A stretch of 64,000 bases of DNA. Origin: DASYXW01 sp035934405. Lineage in GTDB: Bacteria > Acidobacteriota > Terriglobia > UBA7540. The position numbers and the translations under genes are program-made. A model generated the notes under the pieces. That model was not told the DNA's origin, made no database searches, and saw only the letters and a program-made list of their open reading frames with translations. The stretch spans positions 156,762 to 220,761 of the forward strand of contig DASYXW010000044.1 in NCBI GenBank assembly GCA_035934405.1, given 5' to 3'. This document shows positions 45,443-54,298 of the stretch, one piece after another (the stretch's first letter is position 1; every line of letters starts with the position of its first letter).

Positions 45443-47500
45443 TCACATAATCGCCGCCGGGGGCGCCGGTTCTTCAGGACTGCCGGCGTTCGCGAGCGGG
45501 ACCCGAATCATGACGACCACCAGAACGATAAGCGCCGCGAGCGCAGCCCAGAACGGCGCCGTCCAGCTTACCAGCATGACGTTCTTGCCTGCGCCCACCA
45601 GTCCCGCGATCACCAGGCCGCACAGGGCCTCGCCGGCGATCAGTCCCGAGGCGGTGAGCACGCCGGCGTTATCCACTCGGGCTTTCTGGGCGTCGTTCAA
45701 TCCCCGGCGATCCCGCAGCTTGTCGGTGAACCAGCGGATGACTCCACCTACGAAAATGGCGAACGTCGTCCCCAACGGCAGGTACATGCCCACCGAGAAG
45801 AGCATCACGCTCTTGACTTCGATCATGATCATGGCGATGCCCATCACGATGCCGACAATCACGAGCGGCCACGCCATGTTGCCGCCCACGATGCCCTGGG
45901 AAAGCATGGCCATCAATCCGGCTTGGGGAGCGGGCAAGGCCGGACTGCCGAAGTGGTATGCCTTGTCGAGAACCGCCAGCGGGAAGAAGAGCACGAGCGA
46001 GGCGACCACGATGCCAAAGAGGTCGCCCACCTGCATCTTGGCGGGCGTGCCGCCGAGGATGTGGCCCACTTTGAGGTCCTGCAACATCTCACCGGCGACG
46101 GCGGAAGAGACGCAGACCACCGCCGCCACGCCGAGCACGGCCGCCACGCCACCGGCGCCGGAGACACCGAGCGCCACCATCAACAGCGCCGCAATCACCA
46201 GAGTGCAGAGCGTCAGCCCGGAGACGGGGTTATTGGAGGAGCCGATCATGCCGACCAGATTGCCGGAGACGGCGGCGAAAAAGAACCCGAGCACCACCAT
46301 CACTAGGGCCGCCACCACCGCGCCAGTGATGACTTGGGAGCGCGAAAGACTCCCCACGCTGCCAATAAAGAAGTAGTAGAGGACGATCATCGCCACCAGC
46401 ACCGCGCCCACGCCCGCAAAAACCGCTTTGGAGGGCAGGTCGCGATCCGTGCGACTGGTGGCCGCGTGGGCGGCGGCGGACTTTCTGAGATCGGAGATGG
46501 CGCGCGCCATGCCGGCGCCAAGCTGCTTGCGCATCTTGAACAGCGTGTAGGTGGCGCCCACCAGCATCCCGCCCACCGCGATGGGGCGTACCACAGAGAA
46601 ATAAATCGCGTTGGCGAGCACCGTCCAGTCGAGCGATTGGCCGGCCGGCTGCCCCGCCTGAATGCCGGGGCCGAGCACAAAGGTGAGCAGAGGAACCAGC
46701 AGGCCCCAGGCCACCAGGCCGCCGGCAAAATTGAGCGACGCGAGGCGAGGGCCAATGATGTAGCCTACGCCGAGGTACGCCGGGCTGACGTCAGGCCCGT
46801 TGAAAATCGTCGCGCCGCCGGTGAGCGTGGTAGCCACGTTGGGATTAGTAGCCGTGCGCAGCAAAATCTTTTTGCCGACGGCGCTGATGCCCACGCGAAA
46901 GGTGTTACTGGCACTGAAGACGTTGACCGCGCCCAGCAGATACATGAATCCGCCAAAGCCCATATTGGCGAACAGGATTTTCGCCGCCTTCGAGCCTTGC
47001 TGTCCGGCTTTGTGGATTTGGGAGGCGGCCACGGATTCGGGAAACGGCAGCTCGGCATCTTCCACCATCACGCGCCGCAGAAGCGTGACGAAGAGAATCC
47101 CCAGGGTGCCGCCGATGATCATGAGCGCGACCGAGTTCCAGTATTTGTCGCGGGTGAGTCCCGGCCACAAGCCCGCCATGATGAAGGCGGGAATCGTGAA
47201 GACGGCGCCCGCCGCCACTGATTCGCCAATCGAGCCCACGGTTCTGGCGATGTTCTCTTCCAGCAGCGACCCCTTCATCAGACGGAGTAGCGCCATGCCA
47301 ATCACCGCCGCCGGATAAGTGGCCGCGATCGTCATCCCAGCCTTCAGGCCAAGATAGGCGTTGGCGGAGCCGAGGATCCCCGTCATCACCAGGCCGATCA
47401 GCAAGGCGCGGAAGGTGAACTCCTTCATCTCCATGTTGGCCGGCACGTAGGGGACGTGCTTCTTTGGGCCGGTTTTGGGTTCGACAATTTGGGTGCTCAT
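45443..47500 (-). CDS. OPT-family oligopeptide/metal-chelate transporter
   Basis: A 685-residue membrane protein with about 14-16 hydrophobic helices. OPT family landmarks include EFTFRALLIGLVMTGILGSANAYLGLKAGMTIAATYPAAV at the N terminus, the SIGESVAAGAVFTIPAF helix, and GSSNNPVSGLT in the second half. Prokaryotic OPT/YSL proteins take up small peptides or metal chelates by proton coupling; the substrate is unknown. The start at 47500 (MSTQIVEPK) is preferred with GAGG upstream. The upstream leader has two strong hairpins. Confidence 0.9.
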   Translation of the reverse strand: MSTQIVEPKTGPKKHVPYVPANMEMKEFTFRALLIGLVMTGILGSANAYLGLKAGMTIAATYPAAVIGMALLRLMKGSLLEENIARTVGSIGESVAAGAVFTIPAFIMAGLWPGLTRDKYWNSVALMIIGGTLGILFVTLLRRVMVEDAELPFPESVAASQIHKAGQQGSKAAKILFANMGFGGFMYLLGAVNVFSASNTFRVGISAVGKKILLRTATNPNVATTLTGGATIFNGPDVSPAYLGVGYIIGPRLASLNFAGGLVAWGLLVPLLTFVLGPGIQAGQPAGQSLDWTVLANAIYFSVVRPIAVGGMLVGATYTLFKMRKQLGAGMARAISDLRKSAAAHAATSRTDRDLPSKAVFAGVGAVLVAMIVLYYFFIGSVGSLSRSQVITGAVVAALVMVVLGFFFAAVSGNLVGMIGSSNNPVSGLTLCTLVIAALLMVALGVSGAGGVAAVLGVAAVVCVSSAVAGEMLQDLKVGHILGGTPAKMQVGDLFGIVVASLVLFFPLAVLDKAYHFGSPALPAPQAGLMAMLSQGIVGGNMAWPLVIVGIVMGIAMIMIEVKSVMLFSVGMYLPLGTTFAIFVGGVIRWFTDKLRDRRGLNDAQKARVDNAGVLTASGLIAGEALCGLVIAGLVGAGKNVMLVSWTAPFWAALAALIVLVVVMIRVPLANAGSPEEPAPPAAIM

Positions 47501-47560
47501 AGTGTGTATCCTCGCATGGCGTGAGCTACTGTTGTGCCTCCGCAGTCGGCACAAAAGTCA

Positions 47561-47608
47561 GCCCGCCCTGGCGGGCGAAAGAACGTAGCCCACGGCGGGA
47601 GCCGTGGG
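47561..47608. repeat. Two adjacent hairpins upstream of the OPT gene
   Basis: GCCCGCC/GGCGGGC (47561-47576) and CCCACGGC, loop GGGA, GCCGTGGG (47589-47608). The second resembles the CCACGG/CCGTGG REP hairpins at 60.7-61.2 kb. They lie between divergently or tandemly read minus-strand genes and could be REP copies. Confidence 0.6.
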
Positions 47609-47635
47609 TCAACGAGACCTTCCCTCTCCCGTGCC

Positions 47636-48085
47636 CTACCCACCAAGCTTGGCGCGAACCCTCTCGCTCACTCGCTTGCCGTCGGCGCTCTTCCCTGCGA
47701 GCCTGGCCATCGCCGCTTTCATCGCCTTGCCAATATCTTTGGCCGTGCTGGCGCCGGTTTCGCTGATGGCTGCCGCGACGGCGGCGTCAATTTCCTCGTC
47801 GCTTGCGCTGGCCGGCAGGTAGCTCTCGACAATCTTGATTTCAGCCTCTTCCTTCGCCGCCAGTTCCTCGCGGCCGCCCTTGCGGAACTGCTCCGCGGAA
47901 TCGTGCCGCTGCTTCACCAGCGTCCGCAGCACGGCGGCGGACTGGGCGTCGTCAAGCGGCTTGCCGAGTTCGACCTGTTTCAGCTTGAGGGCGGACTTCA
48001 TCATGCGCAGAGTGCTCAGCCGCAGTTGTTCCCTGCCCTTCATGGCCCGAACGAGGTCCTGGTCGATCTGTTCGGCGAGAGTCAT
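47636..48085 (-). CDS. yqeY: GatB/YqeY domain-containing protein
   Basis: A 149-residue protein of the YqeY family, related to the tRNA-binding tail of GatB. Conserved stretches are LRMMKSALKLKQVELGKPL, EQFRKGGREELAAKEEAEIKIVESYLP and GKAMKAAMARLAGKSADGKRVSERVRAKL. The free-standing protein has an uncertain role in tRNA-dependent amidation or tRNA binding. The start at 48085 (MTLAEQIDQDLVRAMK) is typical. It is divergent from gpmA. Confidence 0.92.
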   Translation of the reverse strand: MTLAEQIDQDLVRAMKGREQLRLSTLRMMKSALKLKQVELGKPLDDAQSAAVLRTLVKQRHDSAEQFRKGGREELAAKEEAEIKIVESYLPASASDEEIDAAVAAAISETGASTAKDIGKAMKAAMARLAGKSADGKRVSERVRAKLGG

Positions 48086-48233
48086 CCTCAGCGTCCATCA
48101 GAGTCCCGGCGAATATAGCACAAAAGTTGCAAAGAGGGACGGCTTGCCATATGACTCGCGGCCCGGTATACCTGTTAATCCAGGGATACGAACGCGGGGG
48201 GAAAGTCATTCATCCCCCCAAAGGGATCGGAAC

Positions 48234-48983
48234 ATGCACAGAGTGGTTCTGCTGCGCCACGGCGAAAGCGTCTGGAACAAGGAGAACCTCTTCACCGGCT
48301 GGACTGACGTCGATTTGTCGGACAAGGGCCGGGAGGAGGCGAACGAAGCCGGCCGCGTTCTGAAGGAACAGGGGTACACGTTTGACGTGGCTTATACGTC
48401 GGTGCTGAAGCGCGCGATTCGCACATTGTGGATGGCGCTTGATGAGATGGACCTGATGTGGATTCCGGTCGTCCGCGATTGGCGCCTGAACGAGCGCCAC
48501 TACGGAGCCTTGCAAGGTCTCAACAAGCGCGAGACGGCGGCCAAGTACAGCGAGGCACAAGTGAAGATTTGGCGTCGCAGCTACGACGTCCGGCCGCCGG
48601 CGCTCGAAGAGAGCGATCCTCGCTATCCCGGCCACGATCCGCGCTACCGGGGCCTCACGCGGAACCAGTTTCCGCTGACCGAATGCCTAAAAGATACCGT
48701 GGAGCGCGTGCTGCCTTGCTGGGCAGGAGCGATCGCGCCTGCCATCCGCAGCGGCCGACGCGTCTTGGTCACAGCGCATGGGAACAGCCTGCGGGCGTTG
48801 GCGATGTATCTGGACAACGTCCCCGAGCAGGAAATTGTAGAGTTGAACATTCCCACCGGTATGCCGCTGGTCTACGAGCTGGATGACGATTTGAAGCCCC
48901 TGAAGAATTACTACCTCGGCGACCCGGAGCGGGTGAAGGCGGCGATGGAAGCCGTCGTCAGCCAGGGGAAAGCGAAGCAGTGA
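48234..48983 (+). CDS. gpmA: 2,3-bisphosphoglycerate-dependent phosphoglycerate mutase
   Basis: A 249-residue dPGM, full length. The phospho-histidine motif is RHGESVWN (His9), with LNERHYGALQGLNK and the second histidine in VTAHGNSLRAL. It interconverts 3- and 2-phosphoglycerate in glycolysis and gluconeogenesis. The frame is open far upstream, but ATG 48234 starts exactly at family homology (MHRVVLLRHGES). A long leader (48086-48233) separates it from the divergent yqeY gene. Confidence 0.95.
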   Translation: MHRVVLLRHGESVWNKENLFTGWTDVDLSDKGREEANEAGRVLKEQGYTFDVAYTSVLKRAIRTLWMALDEMDLMWIPVVRDWRLNERHYGALQGLNKRETAAKYSEAQVKIWRRSYDVRPPALEESDPRYPGHDPRYRGLTRNQFPLTECLKDTVERVLPCWAGAIAPAIRSGRRVLVTAHGNSLRALAMYLDNVPEQEIVELNIPTGMPLVYELDDDLKPLKNYYLGDPERVKAAMEAVVSQGKAKQ

Positions 48984-49001
48984 AGAAGTGCTGCGCTCGT
49001 G

Positions 49002-50294
49002 CTACACCGCCTTCCCCACGACCGCGGCCCGACGGCTCTCGTATAGCGGAAACCGCTCGGTGAGCCTCTCCACCTCGCTGCGAACCCGCGCGAGCACGGA
49101 CTCGTCTTCCAGGTTTTGCAGCACCTCGGCGATCCAGCCGCCGATCTTCCGCATCTCCGGCTCTTTCATGCCGCGCGTCGTGACGGCGGGCGTCCCGATG
49201 CGGATGCCGCTCGCGGTCATGGGCGGATTGGTGTCGAAGGGGATGGCGTTCTTGTTGACGGTGATGCCTGCGCGCTCAAGCGCTTTCTCGGCGGCCTTGC
49301 CCGTGACCTGCTTCGAGAAGACGTCCACCAGCATCAAGTGATTGTCGGTACCGCCGGAGACGATGCGGAATCCGGCCGCGGCCAGGGTTTCCGCGAGCAC
49401 CTGCGCGTTGGCCAGAACCTGCTGCTGGTATTCCCGGAACTCGGGCTGCAGCGCCTCGAGAAAGCAGACGGCTTTGGCGGCGATAACGTGCATCAGCGGG
49501 CCGCCCTGGATGCCGGGGAAGACGATTTTGTCAAGGTCCTTGGCGAATTGCGTTTTGCAAAAAGTCATGCCGCCGCGCGGACCGCGCAGCGTCTTGTGGG
49601 TGGTGGTAGTGACGAAGTCGGCGTGCGGGAAAGGGCTGGGATGAAGCCCCACGGCAATCAGGCCGGCGATGTGCGCCATATCAACCATCAAAAGGGCACC
49701 GCTCTTCCGGGCGATCATCCCGAAACGCTCGAAATCAAGCAGCCGCGGATAGGCGCTGGCGCCGGCGATGATCAGCTTTGGCTTGTGTTCGAGGGCCAGG
49801 CGCTCGAGCTCGTCGTAATCAATCGTCTCGGTGTTTTTGCGGACGCCGTAAGGCACGATCTGGTACATCTTGCCGGAGAAGTTCAGCGGATGGCCGTGCG
49901 TCAGGTGGCCGCCGTGCGCCAGGTTCATGCCGAGCACCGTATCGCCCGGCTTGAGCGCCGTCATGTAGACGGCCTGATTGGCCTGCGCGCCCGAGTGCGG
50001 CTGGACGTTGGCGTGTTCGGCGTTGAAGAGCTGTTTGGCGCGCTCGATGGCGAGCGTCTCCGCCACGTCCACGAACTCGCAGCCGCCGTAGTAACGCTTG
50101 CCGGGCAATCCCTCGGCGTACTTGTTGGTGAGCACGGAGCCGAGCGCTTCGAGCACCGCTTCGCTGACGAAGTTCTCCGAGGCGATCAATTCGAGCGTGC
50201 GGGCTTCGCGGTCAGCTTCGCGTTCGAGCACGCGGGCGATTTCAGGGTCGACTTCTTCAAGCGGGTGGGTTCGCACAGACAGGAAAGCGCTCAT
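49002..50294 (-). CDS. glyA: Serine hydroxymethyltransferase
   Basis: A 430-residue PLP enzyme. The PLP lysine is in TTTHKTLRGPRGG, and other family motifs are ASENFVSEAVLEALGS, TNKYAEGLPGKRYYGG and VDMAHIAGLIAVG. It transfers the serine C3 group to tetrahydrofolate, giving glycine and methylene-THF. It lies 80 bp downstream of leuA on the same strand and converges closely (18 bp) with gpmA. Confidence 0.97.
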   Translation of the reverse strand: MSAFLSVRTHPLEEVDPEIARVLEREADREARTLELIASENFVSEAVLEALGSVLTNKYAEGLPGKRYYGGCEFVDVAETLAIERAKQLFNAEHANVQPHSGAQANQAVYMTALKPGDTVLGMNLAHGGHLTHGHPLNFSGKMYQIVPYGVRKNTETIDYDELERLALEHKPKLIIAGASAYPRLLDFERFGMIARKSGALLMVDMAHIAGLIAVGLHPSPFPHADFVTTTTHKTLRGPRGGMTFCKTQFAKDLDKIVFPGIQGGPLMHVIAAKAVCFLEALQPEFREYQQQVLANAQVLAETLAAAGFRIVSGGTDNHLMLVDVFSKQVTGKAAEKALERAGITVNKNAIPFDTNPPMTASGIRIGTPAVTTRGMKEPEMRKIGGWIAEVLQNLEDESVLARVRSEVERLTERFPLYESRRAAVVGKAV

Positions 50295-50374
50295 GACGTC
50301 CTCCAGACAGGGTTCCAGTGGCCGTCATCATTCTAGCGAAGGGTGTGGAGAAGTGACAAGCGACGAATGGCCGT

Positions 50375-51985
50375 TTAATAGCCGCCCGGCATCCAGCGAT
50401 CTGCGGCGGAGTCACCGCCGCCTGCCGCAACCGTTGTGGATTCGCGACGCGCGCGCGCCTGCTCCGTCTCATAGATTGCCTTGTTCGCCGCCTGCACGTA
50501 AGCGCGCGCCGCCGCTTCAACCGTGTTGTGGCTCGTCGCCCGGCCGGAAAACTCGCACTGGTTCAGTTGCGCGAAGCGGGCGCGCACCGCGACCTCGGCC
50601 ACGCCGTCGGTGCCCGGACCCACCGTGTTCACGGCGAAATCGGCAATCACGCCGTTGAGGCCGGTGATGCGGTCAATGGCGCGAAAGACGGCGTCGCACG
50701 GACCCTCGGCGGTCGAGGAGTCGCGCGAACGTTTCCCGCCCTTTTCGAGCTCCACAGTCGCGGTGGCGCGTCCGTCGCTTGAGGCGTGGCCCTCAATCAG
50801 CCGTACAGCGAAGGTTTCGGTGAGATGGTCGAAGCCGCCAAGCCCGTCGGCGACGATCGCAATGAGGTCCTCGTCATGCACCTGCTTCTTGCGGTCAGCG
50901 AGGCGGCAGAAAAGTTCATAGGCGCGCTCGAGTTCCGGCGTGGCGAGCGGGTAGCCCAGTTCCTGGTAACGCGCCGCGAGCGCGTGACGGCCGGAGTGCT
51001 TGCCCAGCACGATGTCGTTCGAGGGCATGCCCACGGTTTGCGGGGTGATGATCTCGTAAGTGATGGCGTTCTTCAACACGCCGTCCTGGTGGATGCCGGC
51101 CTCGTGCGCGAAGGCGTTGCGGCCCACGATGGCCTTGTTGCGCTGCACCACCATTCCCGTCAGGCGCGTGAGCAACTGGCTCGACGCGTACAACTCCTGC
51201 GTGCGGATCGCGGTCGAGACCGGCAGCACGTCGCGCCGGACGTGAATCGCCATCACCACTTCTTCGAGCGCGGCGTTCCCCGCCCGCTCGCCGATGCCGT
51301 TCACGGTGCACTCCACCTGCCGCGCCCCGCCGCGAATGCCCGCCAGGGTGTTCGCCACCGCCATACCGAGATCGTCGTGCGTGTGCGTGCTCAAAACCAC
51401 TTTGTCCATGCCGGGCACGTGCGCTTTCACGTACTCGAACATGCGCTCGTACTCCGGCTCCATGCAGTAGCCGACGGTGTCGGGCAGGTTGAGCGTGGTG
51501 GCGCCGGCTTCGACAGCGGCGTGGCAGCACTCGACGAGGTACGTGGGGTCGGTGCGTCCGGCGTCCTCCGGCGAAAACTCGACGTCGGCGCAGCGCGACC
51601 GCGCGTAGGCTACGGCCGAGGCGATTTGCTTGAGCACCTCGGCGCGGGTCTTGCGCAGCTTGTACTTGAGATGGATATCGGAGGTGGCGAGAAAAGTGTG
51701 CAGGCGCGGACGCGCCGCTTCGCGCACCGCCTCCCAGGCGCGGTCAATGTCGCGATCACAGGCGCGGGCGAGGGCTGCGATCACGGGTTGGCGGATCTCC
51801 GCCGCAATCGCCTTCACGGCCTCGAAATCGCCCGGCGAGGCAATGGGAAATCCGGCTTCCAGAATGTCCACGTTCAAGCGCTCGAGCTGCCGCGCCATCT
51901 CCAGCTTCTCCGTCAGGTTCATGCTGCAGCCCGGCGACTGCTCGCCGTCGCGCAGCGTGGTGTCGAAGATGTAGAGTTTGTCCAT
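50375..51985 (-). CDS. leuA: 2-isopropylmalate synthase
   Basis: A 536-residue enzyme. The N-terminal TIM barrel has the FDTTLRDGEQSPG motif, the metal-binding THTHDDLGMAVAN motif and GKHSGRHAL. The C-terminal LeuA regulatory domain (from about residue 390) is present with EFSGRATSHNTVEAAARAYVQAANK, so feedback inhibition by leucine is expected. It condenses acetyl-CoA with 2-ketoisovalerate. The leader carries 8-bp repeats and an operator-like palindrome. The length and C-terminal domain favour LeuA over citramalate synthase, which is not fully excluded. Confidence 0.93.
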   Translation of the reverse strand: MDKLYIFDTTLRDGEQSPGCSMNLTEKLEMARQLERLNVDILEAGFPIASPGDFEAVKAIAAEIRQPVIAALARACDRDIDRAWEAVREAARPRLHTFLATSDIHLKYKLRKTRAEVLKQIASAVAYARSRCADVEFSPEDAGRTDPTYLVECCHAAVEAGATTLNLPDTVGYCMEPEYERMFEYVKAHVPGMDKVVLSTHTHDDLGMAVANTLAGIRGGARQVECTVNGIGERAGNAALEEVVMAIHVRRDVLPVSTAIRTQELYASSQLLTRLTGMVVQRNKAIVGRNAFAHEAGIHQDGVLKNAITYEIITPQTVGMPSNDIVLGKHSGRHALAARYQELGYPLATPELERAYELFCRLADRKKQVHDEDLIAIVADGLGGFDHLTETFAVRLIEGHASSDGRATATVELEKGGKRSRDSSTAEGPCDAVFRAIDRITGLNGVIADFAVNTVGPGTDGVAEVAVRARFAQLNQCEFSGRATSHNTVEAAARAYVQAANKAIYETEQARARRESTTVAAGGGDSAADRWMPGGY

Positions 51986-51996
51986 CGTTCAGCTCC

Positions 51997-52081
51997 ATTG
52001 AGTCATTGAGTCATCGAGCCATCGGAAACCCCCTCACGCTCCCAAATGGGACAGGGACTCAATCGCCCGATGACCCGATGA
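51997..52081. repeat. 8-bp tandem repeats in the leuA leader
   Basis: CATTGAGT, CATTGAGT, CATCGAGC, CATCGG at 51997-52025, and CCCGATGA, CCCGATGA at 52066-52081. The two blocks are roughly inverted to each other (TGAGTCATCG against CGATGACCCGATGA). They have a period of 8, unlike the period of 7 elsewhere. Confidence 0.65.
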
Positions 52082-52083
52082 TA

Positions 52084-52105
52084 ATACCTACCGTCCGGTA
52101 GGTAT
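52084..52105. promoter_or_regulatory. Perfect palindrome, candidate TetR-family operator
   Basis: Ten-base arms ATACCTACCG and CGGTAGGTAT around TC, with no mismatch. Size, symmetry and the CCGxxCGG core resemble operators of TetR-type repressors. It lies between leuA (start 51985, minus) and the mrfA-like helicase (start 52172, plus), so it could act on either or both. No regulator gene is close by. Confidence 0.55.
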
Positions 52106-52171
52106 GTCAAGCTCACTTTTGGGACGTAACCGGCGGCAGGGTATTTTCAGGCGGCGCCGAGGTGTGCTAGG

Positions 52172-54298
52172 ATGAGCGAACGAAAGGCGAAGCAAGGCAT
52201 GCCGAACGAATCAAGCTCGATGATCAGGATCGCGCCGGCCACGGTCGAGAGCGCGCTCGACGAGATTCGCTCCCGCTTCCGCGGCTCGCCGGTTACCGGC
52301 GGCGTGACCGCGGTGGAGCACATTCCGGCGCGCCAAGCCCAACTCGCTCCGTTCCCAGAAACGCTCGCGCCGCGGCTCATCGGCATCCTGAGAACGCGCG
52401 GAATCGAGAGTCTCTATGTCCACCAGGCCGAGGTTTTCGATCTCGCCCGCGAGCGCCGGAACGTTGTAGTGGTCACGCCCACGGCTTCCGGCAAGTCGCT
52501 GGCTTACAATCTGCCGATCTTGAACGCGCTGGTCGGGAATCCTGAGGCCCGCGCCCTCTACCTCTTCCCTACCAAGGCTCTCGCTCAGGACCAGCTCGTG
52601 GAGCTCAACCGCTTCGCCGCCGAGCTTGGCGACGAAGTGCGCACCTTCACTTACGACGGCGACACGCCGCAGGACGCGCGCAAGGCCATCCGCGCGCGGG
52701 CCAACCTGGTGATCACCAACCCCGACATGCTGCACGCGGGCATCCTGCCGCATCACACGAAGTGGGAGCGGGTTTTCCAAAACCTGCGCTACGTGGTGAT
52801 TGATGAGCTGCACTACTACCGTGGAGTGCTGGGCAGTCACCTGGCGAACGTGCTGCGTCGCCTCAAACGCGTCGCACGGTTCTACGGCAGCGAGCCACAG
52901 TTCATCTGCGCTTCGGCCACCATCGCCAATCCGGCCGAGCTGGCGGCGCGGATTCTGGAAGCGGATGTGGCGCTGGTCGAGCGGAACGGCGCGCCGGCCT
53001 CGGATAAGTACTTCGTCTTTTACAACCCGTCGGTGGTGAACCTGCAGCTCGGCATCCGGCGGTCGTACCTGAACGAGACGCGCCGCTTGAGCCGTACTTT
53101 CCTTGAGCGCGGCCTCGAAACCATTGTGTTCGCCAACTCGCGCCTCGCCACCGAAATCCTGGTGACCTATCTCAAGGAGGACTTCTCCAAAGCGCCCCTC
53201 GGCCCCGAGGCGGTGCGCGGCTACCGCGGCGGGTATCTTCCGCTCGAGCGCCGCGAGATCGAGCGCGACTTGCGCCAGGGCCGGCTGCTCGGCGTGGTAG
53301 CTACGAACGCCCTAGAATTGGGCATCGACATCGGCGGCCTCGATGTGGCCGTGCTGGCCGGTTATCCGGGCACCATCGCCAGCACCTGGCAGCGGGCCGG
53401 ACGCGCCGGCCGCCGCCAGGGAACTTCCGCCGCGGTGCTGGTGGCTTCGAGCGCGCCGCTCGACCAGTTCATCGTGCAGCATCCGGAATACTTCTTCGGC
53501 CGCTCTCCCGAGCACGGCTACGTGAATCCCGACAATCTCCAGATCCTGCTCAACCACTTGAAGTGCGCCGCCTTCGAGCTGCCGCTGCGCGAAGACGAGA
53601 GGTTCGGGCCGCTCGATCTGAAAATCCTCTGTCAGCACTTGGAGGAAGTCGGATTTCTGCACCGCACGAGCGACGGCTGGCACTGGGTGTCAGAGAGCTA
53701 CCCGGCGGACGCCATCAGCCTGCGCTCGGTATCATCCGACAACTTCGTGATCGTGGATGCCACGCATGCGCCACGCGTAATCGGCGAAGTGGATTTTTCG
53801 AGCGCGCTCACCACCGTGCACGAAAAGGCCATCTACATCCAGGACGGAGCACAGTACCACGTGGAGCGTCTCGATTACGACGACCGCAAAGCCTACGTGC
53901 ACCGCGTGGAGAGCGAGTATTACACCAACGCCATTTCGTACACCAAGATCAAGATTCTCGAGACGTTTGATTCGGGCGTGGCGAGAAGTCAGAAGTCAGA
54001 AGTCAGAATGAAGGCGCCAGCCCACTCAGTGCGGAGTCGGGAGTCCGGAGTGGGGACGAGTTTCGAGTTTCGAATTTCGAGTTTCGGAACCGAACCCCGA
54101 ATCCCGAATCCCGAATCCCGCTTCCAGCCCGAATCCCGAATCCCGAATTCCGAATCCCGACCAAGAATCACGGTGAGGTCCAGGTCAACACGCAGGTGGT
54201 GGGATTCAAGAAGGTCAAGTTTCACACCAACGAAAACGTGGGCGCCGGGGAACTCACCTTGCCCGAGCAGGAGATGCACACCACGGCCTACTGGCTGA
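52172..54298 (+). CDS. mrfA: MrfA/YprA-like DExH helicase, N-terminal and central part (frame broken in a 7-bp repeat)
   Basis: Superfamily 2 helicase: Walker A TPTASGKS (residues 102-109), TNPDMLHAG, DELH box (211-214), ICASATIANPAEL, and the RecA2 motifs TNALELGIDIGGLDVAVLAGYPG and QRAGRAGRRQG, followed by the YprA-specific region PAILKCAAFEL-like (LLNHLKCAAFELPL). Authentic sequence runs to about residue 604 (KILETFDSGVA). Beyond this the frame runs through repeats and ends in nonsense at 54298. The genuine continuation (HGEVQVNTQVVGFKKVKF) is in frame 1 from about 54169. In Bacillus subtilis MrfA is a 3'-5' helicase for mitomycin C repair acting with MrfB, encoded downstream as here. ATG 52199 is an alternative start. 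Confidence 0.85.
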   Translation: MSERKAKQGMPNESSSMIRIAPATVESALDEIRSRFRGSPVTGGVTAVEHIPARQAQLAPFPETLAPRLIGILRTRGIESLYVHQAEVFDLARERRNVVVVTPTASGKSLAYNLPILNALVGNPEARALYLFPTKALAQDQLVELNRFAAELGDEVRTFTYDGDTPQDARKAIRARANLVITNPDMLHAGILPHHTKWERVFQNLRYVVIDELHYYRGVLGSHLANVLRRLKRVARFYGSEPQFICASATIANPAELAARILEADVALVERNGAPASDKYFVFYNPSVVNLQLGIRRSYLNETRRLSRTFLERGLETIVFANSRLATEILVTYLKEDFSKAPLGPEAVRGYRGGYLPLERREIERDLRQGRLLGVVATNALELGIDIGGLDVAVLAGYPGTIASTWQRAGRAGRRQGTSAAVLVASSAPLDQFIVQHPEYFFGRSPEHGYVNPDNLQILLNHLKCAAFELPLREDERFGPLDLKILCQHLEEVGFLHRTSDGWHWVSESYPADAISLRSVSSDNFVIVDATHAPRVIGEVDFSSALTTVHEKAIYIQDGAQYHVERLDYDDRKAYVHRVESEYYTNAISYTKIKILETFDSGVARSQKSEVRMKAPAHSVRSRESGVGTSFEFRISSFGTEPRIPNPESRFQPESRIPNSESRPRITVRSRSTRRWWDSRRSSFTPTKTWAPGNSPCPSRRCTPRPTG
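53983..54163. repeat. Mosaic of four 7-bp tandem repeats inside the helicase gene
   Basis: Four successive blocks: AGAAGTC x3 plus AGAATGA (53983-54010); GGAGTCG, GGAGTCC, GGAGTGG, GGACGAG (54033-54060); TTTCGAG, TTTCGAA, TTTCGAG, TTTCGGA (54061-54088); and CCCGAAT repeated, with variants, to 54163. None of this is family sequence; it sits between GVA and HGEV of the helicase. Frames 1 and 2 are both free of stops through the last blocks. Confidence 0.9.

Noticed and set aside
47835..48233. N-terminal extension of GpmA
   Set aside because: The open frame upstream of 48234 is antisense to yqeY and has no homology; the family start is at 48234.
51986..52110. T-box or leucine attenuator in the leuA leader
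   Set aside because: No run of Leu codons, no terminator with T-run and no T-box sequence; only 8-bp repeats and the operator-like palindrome.
53983..54163. CRISPR array in the helicase gene
   Set aside because: Units are 7 bp, contiguous and without spacers, so this is a microsatellite-like repeat.
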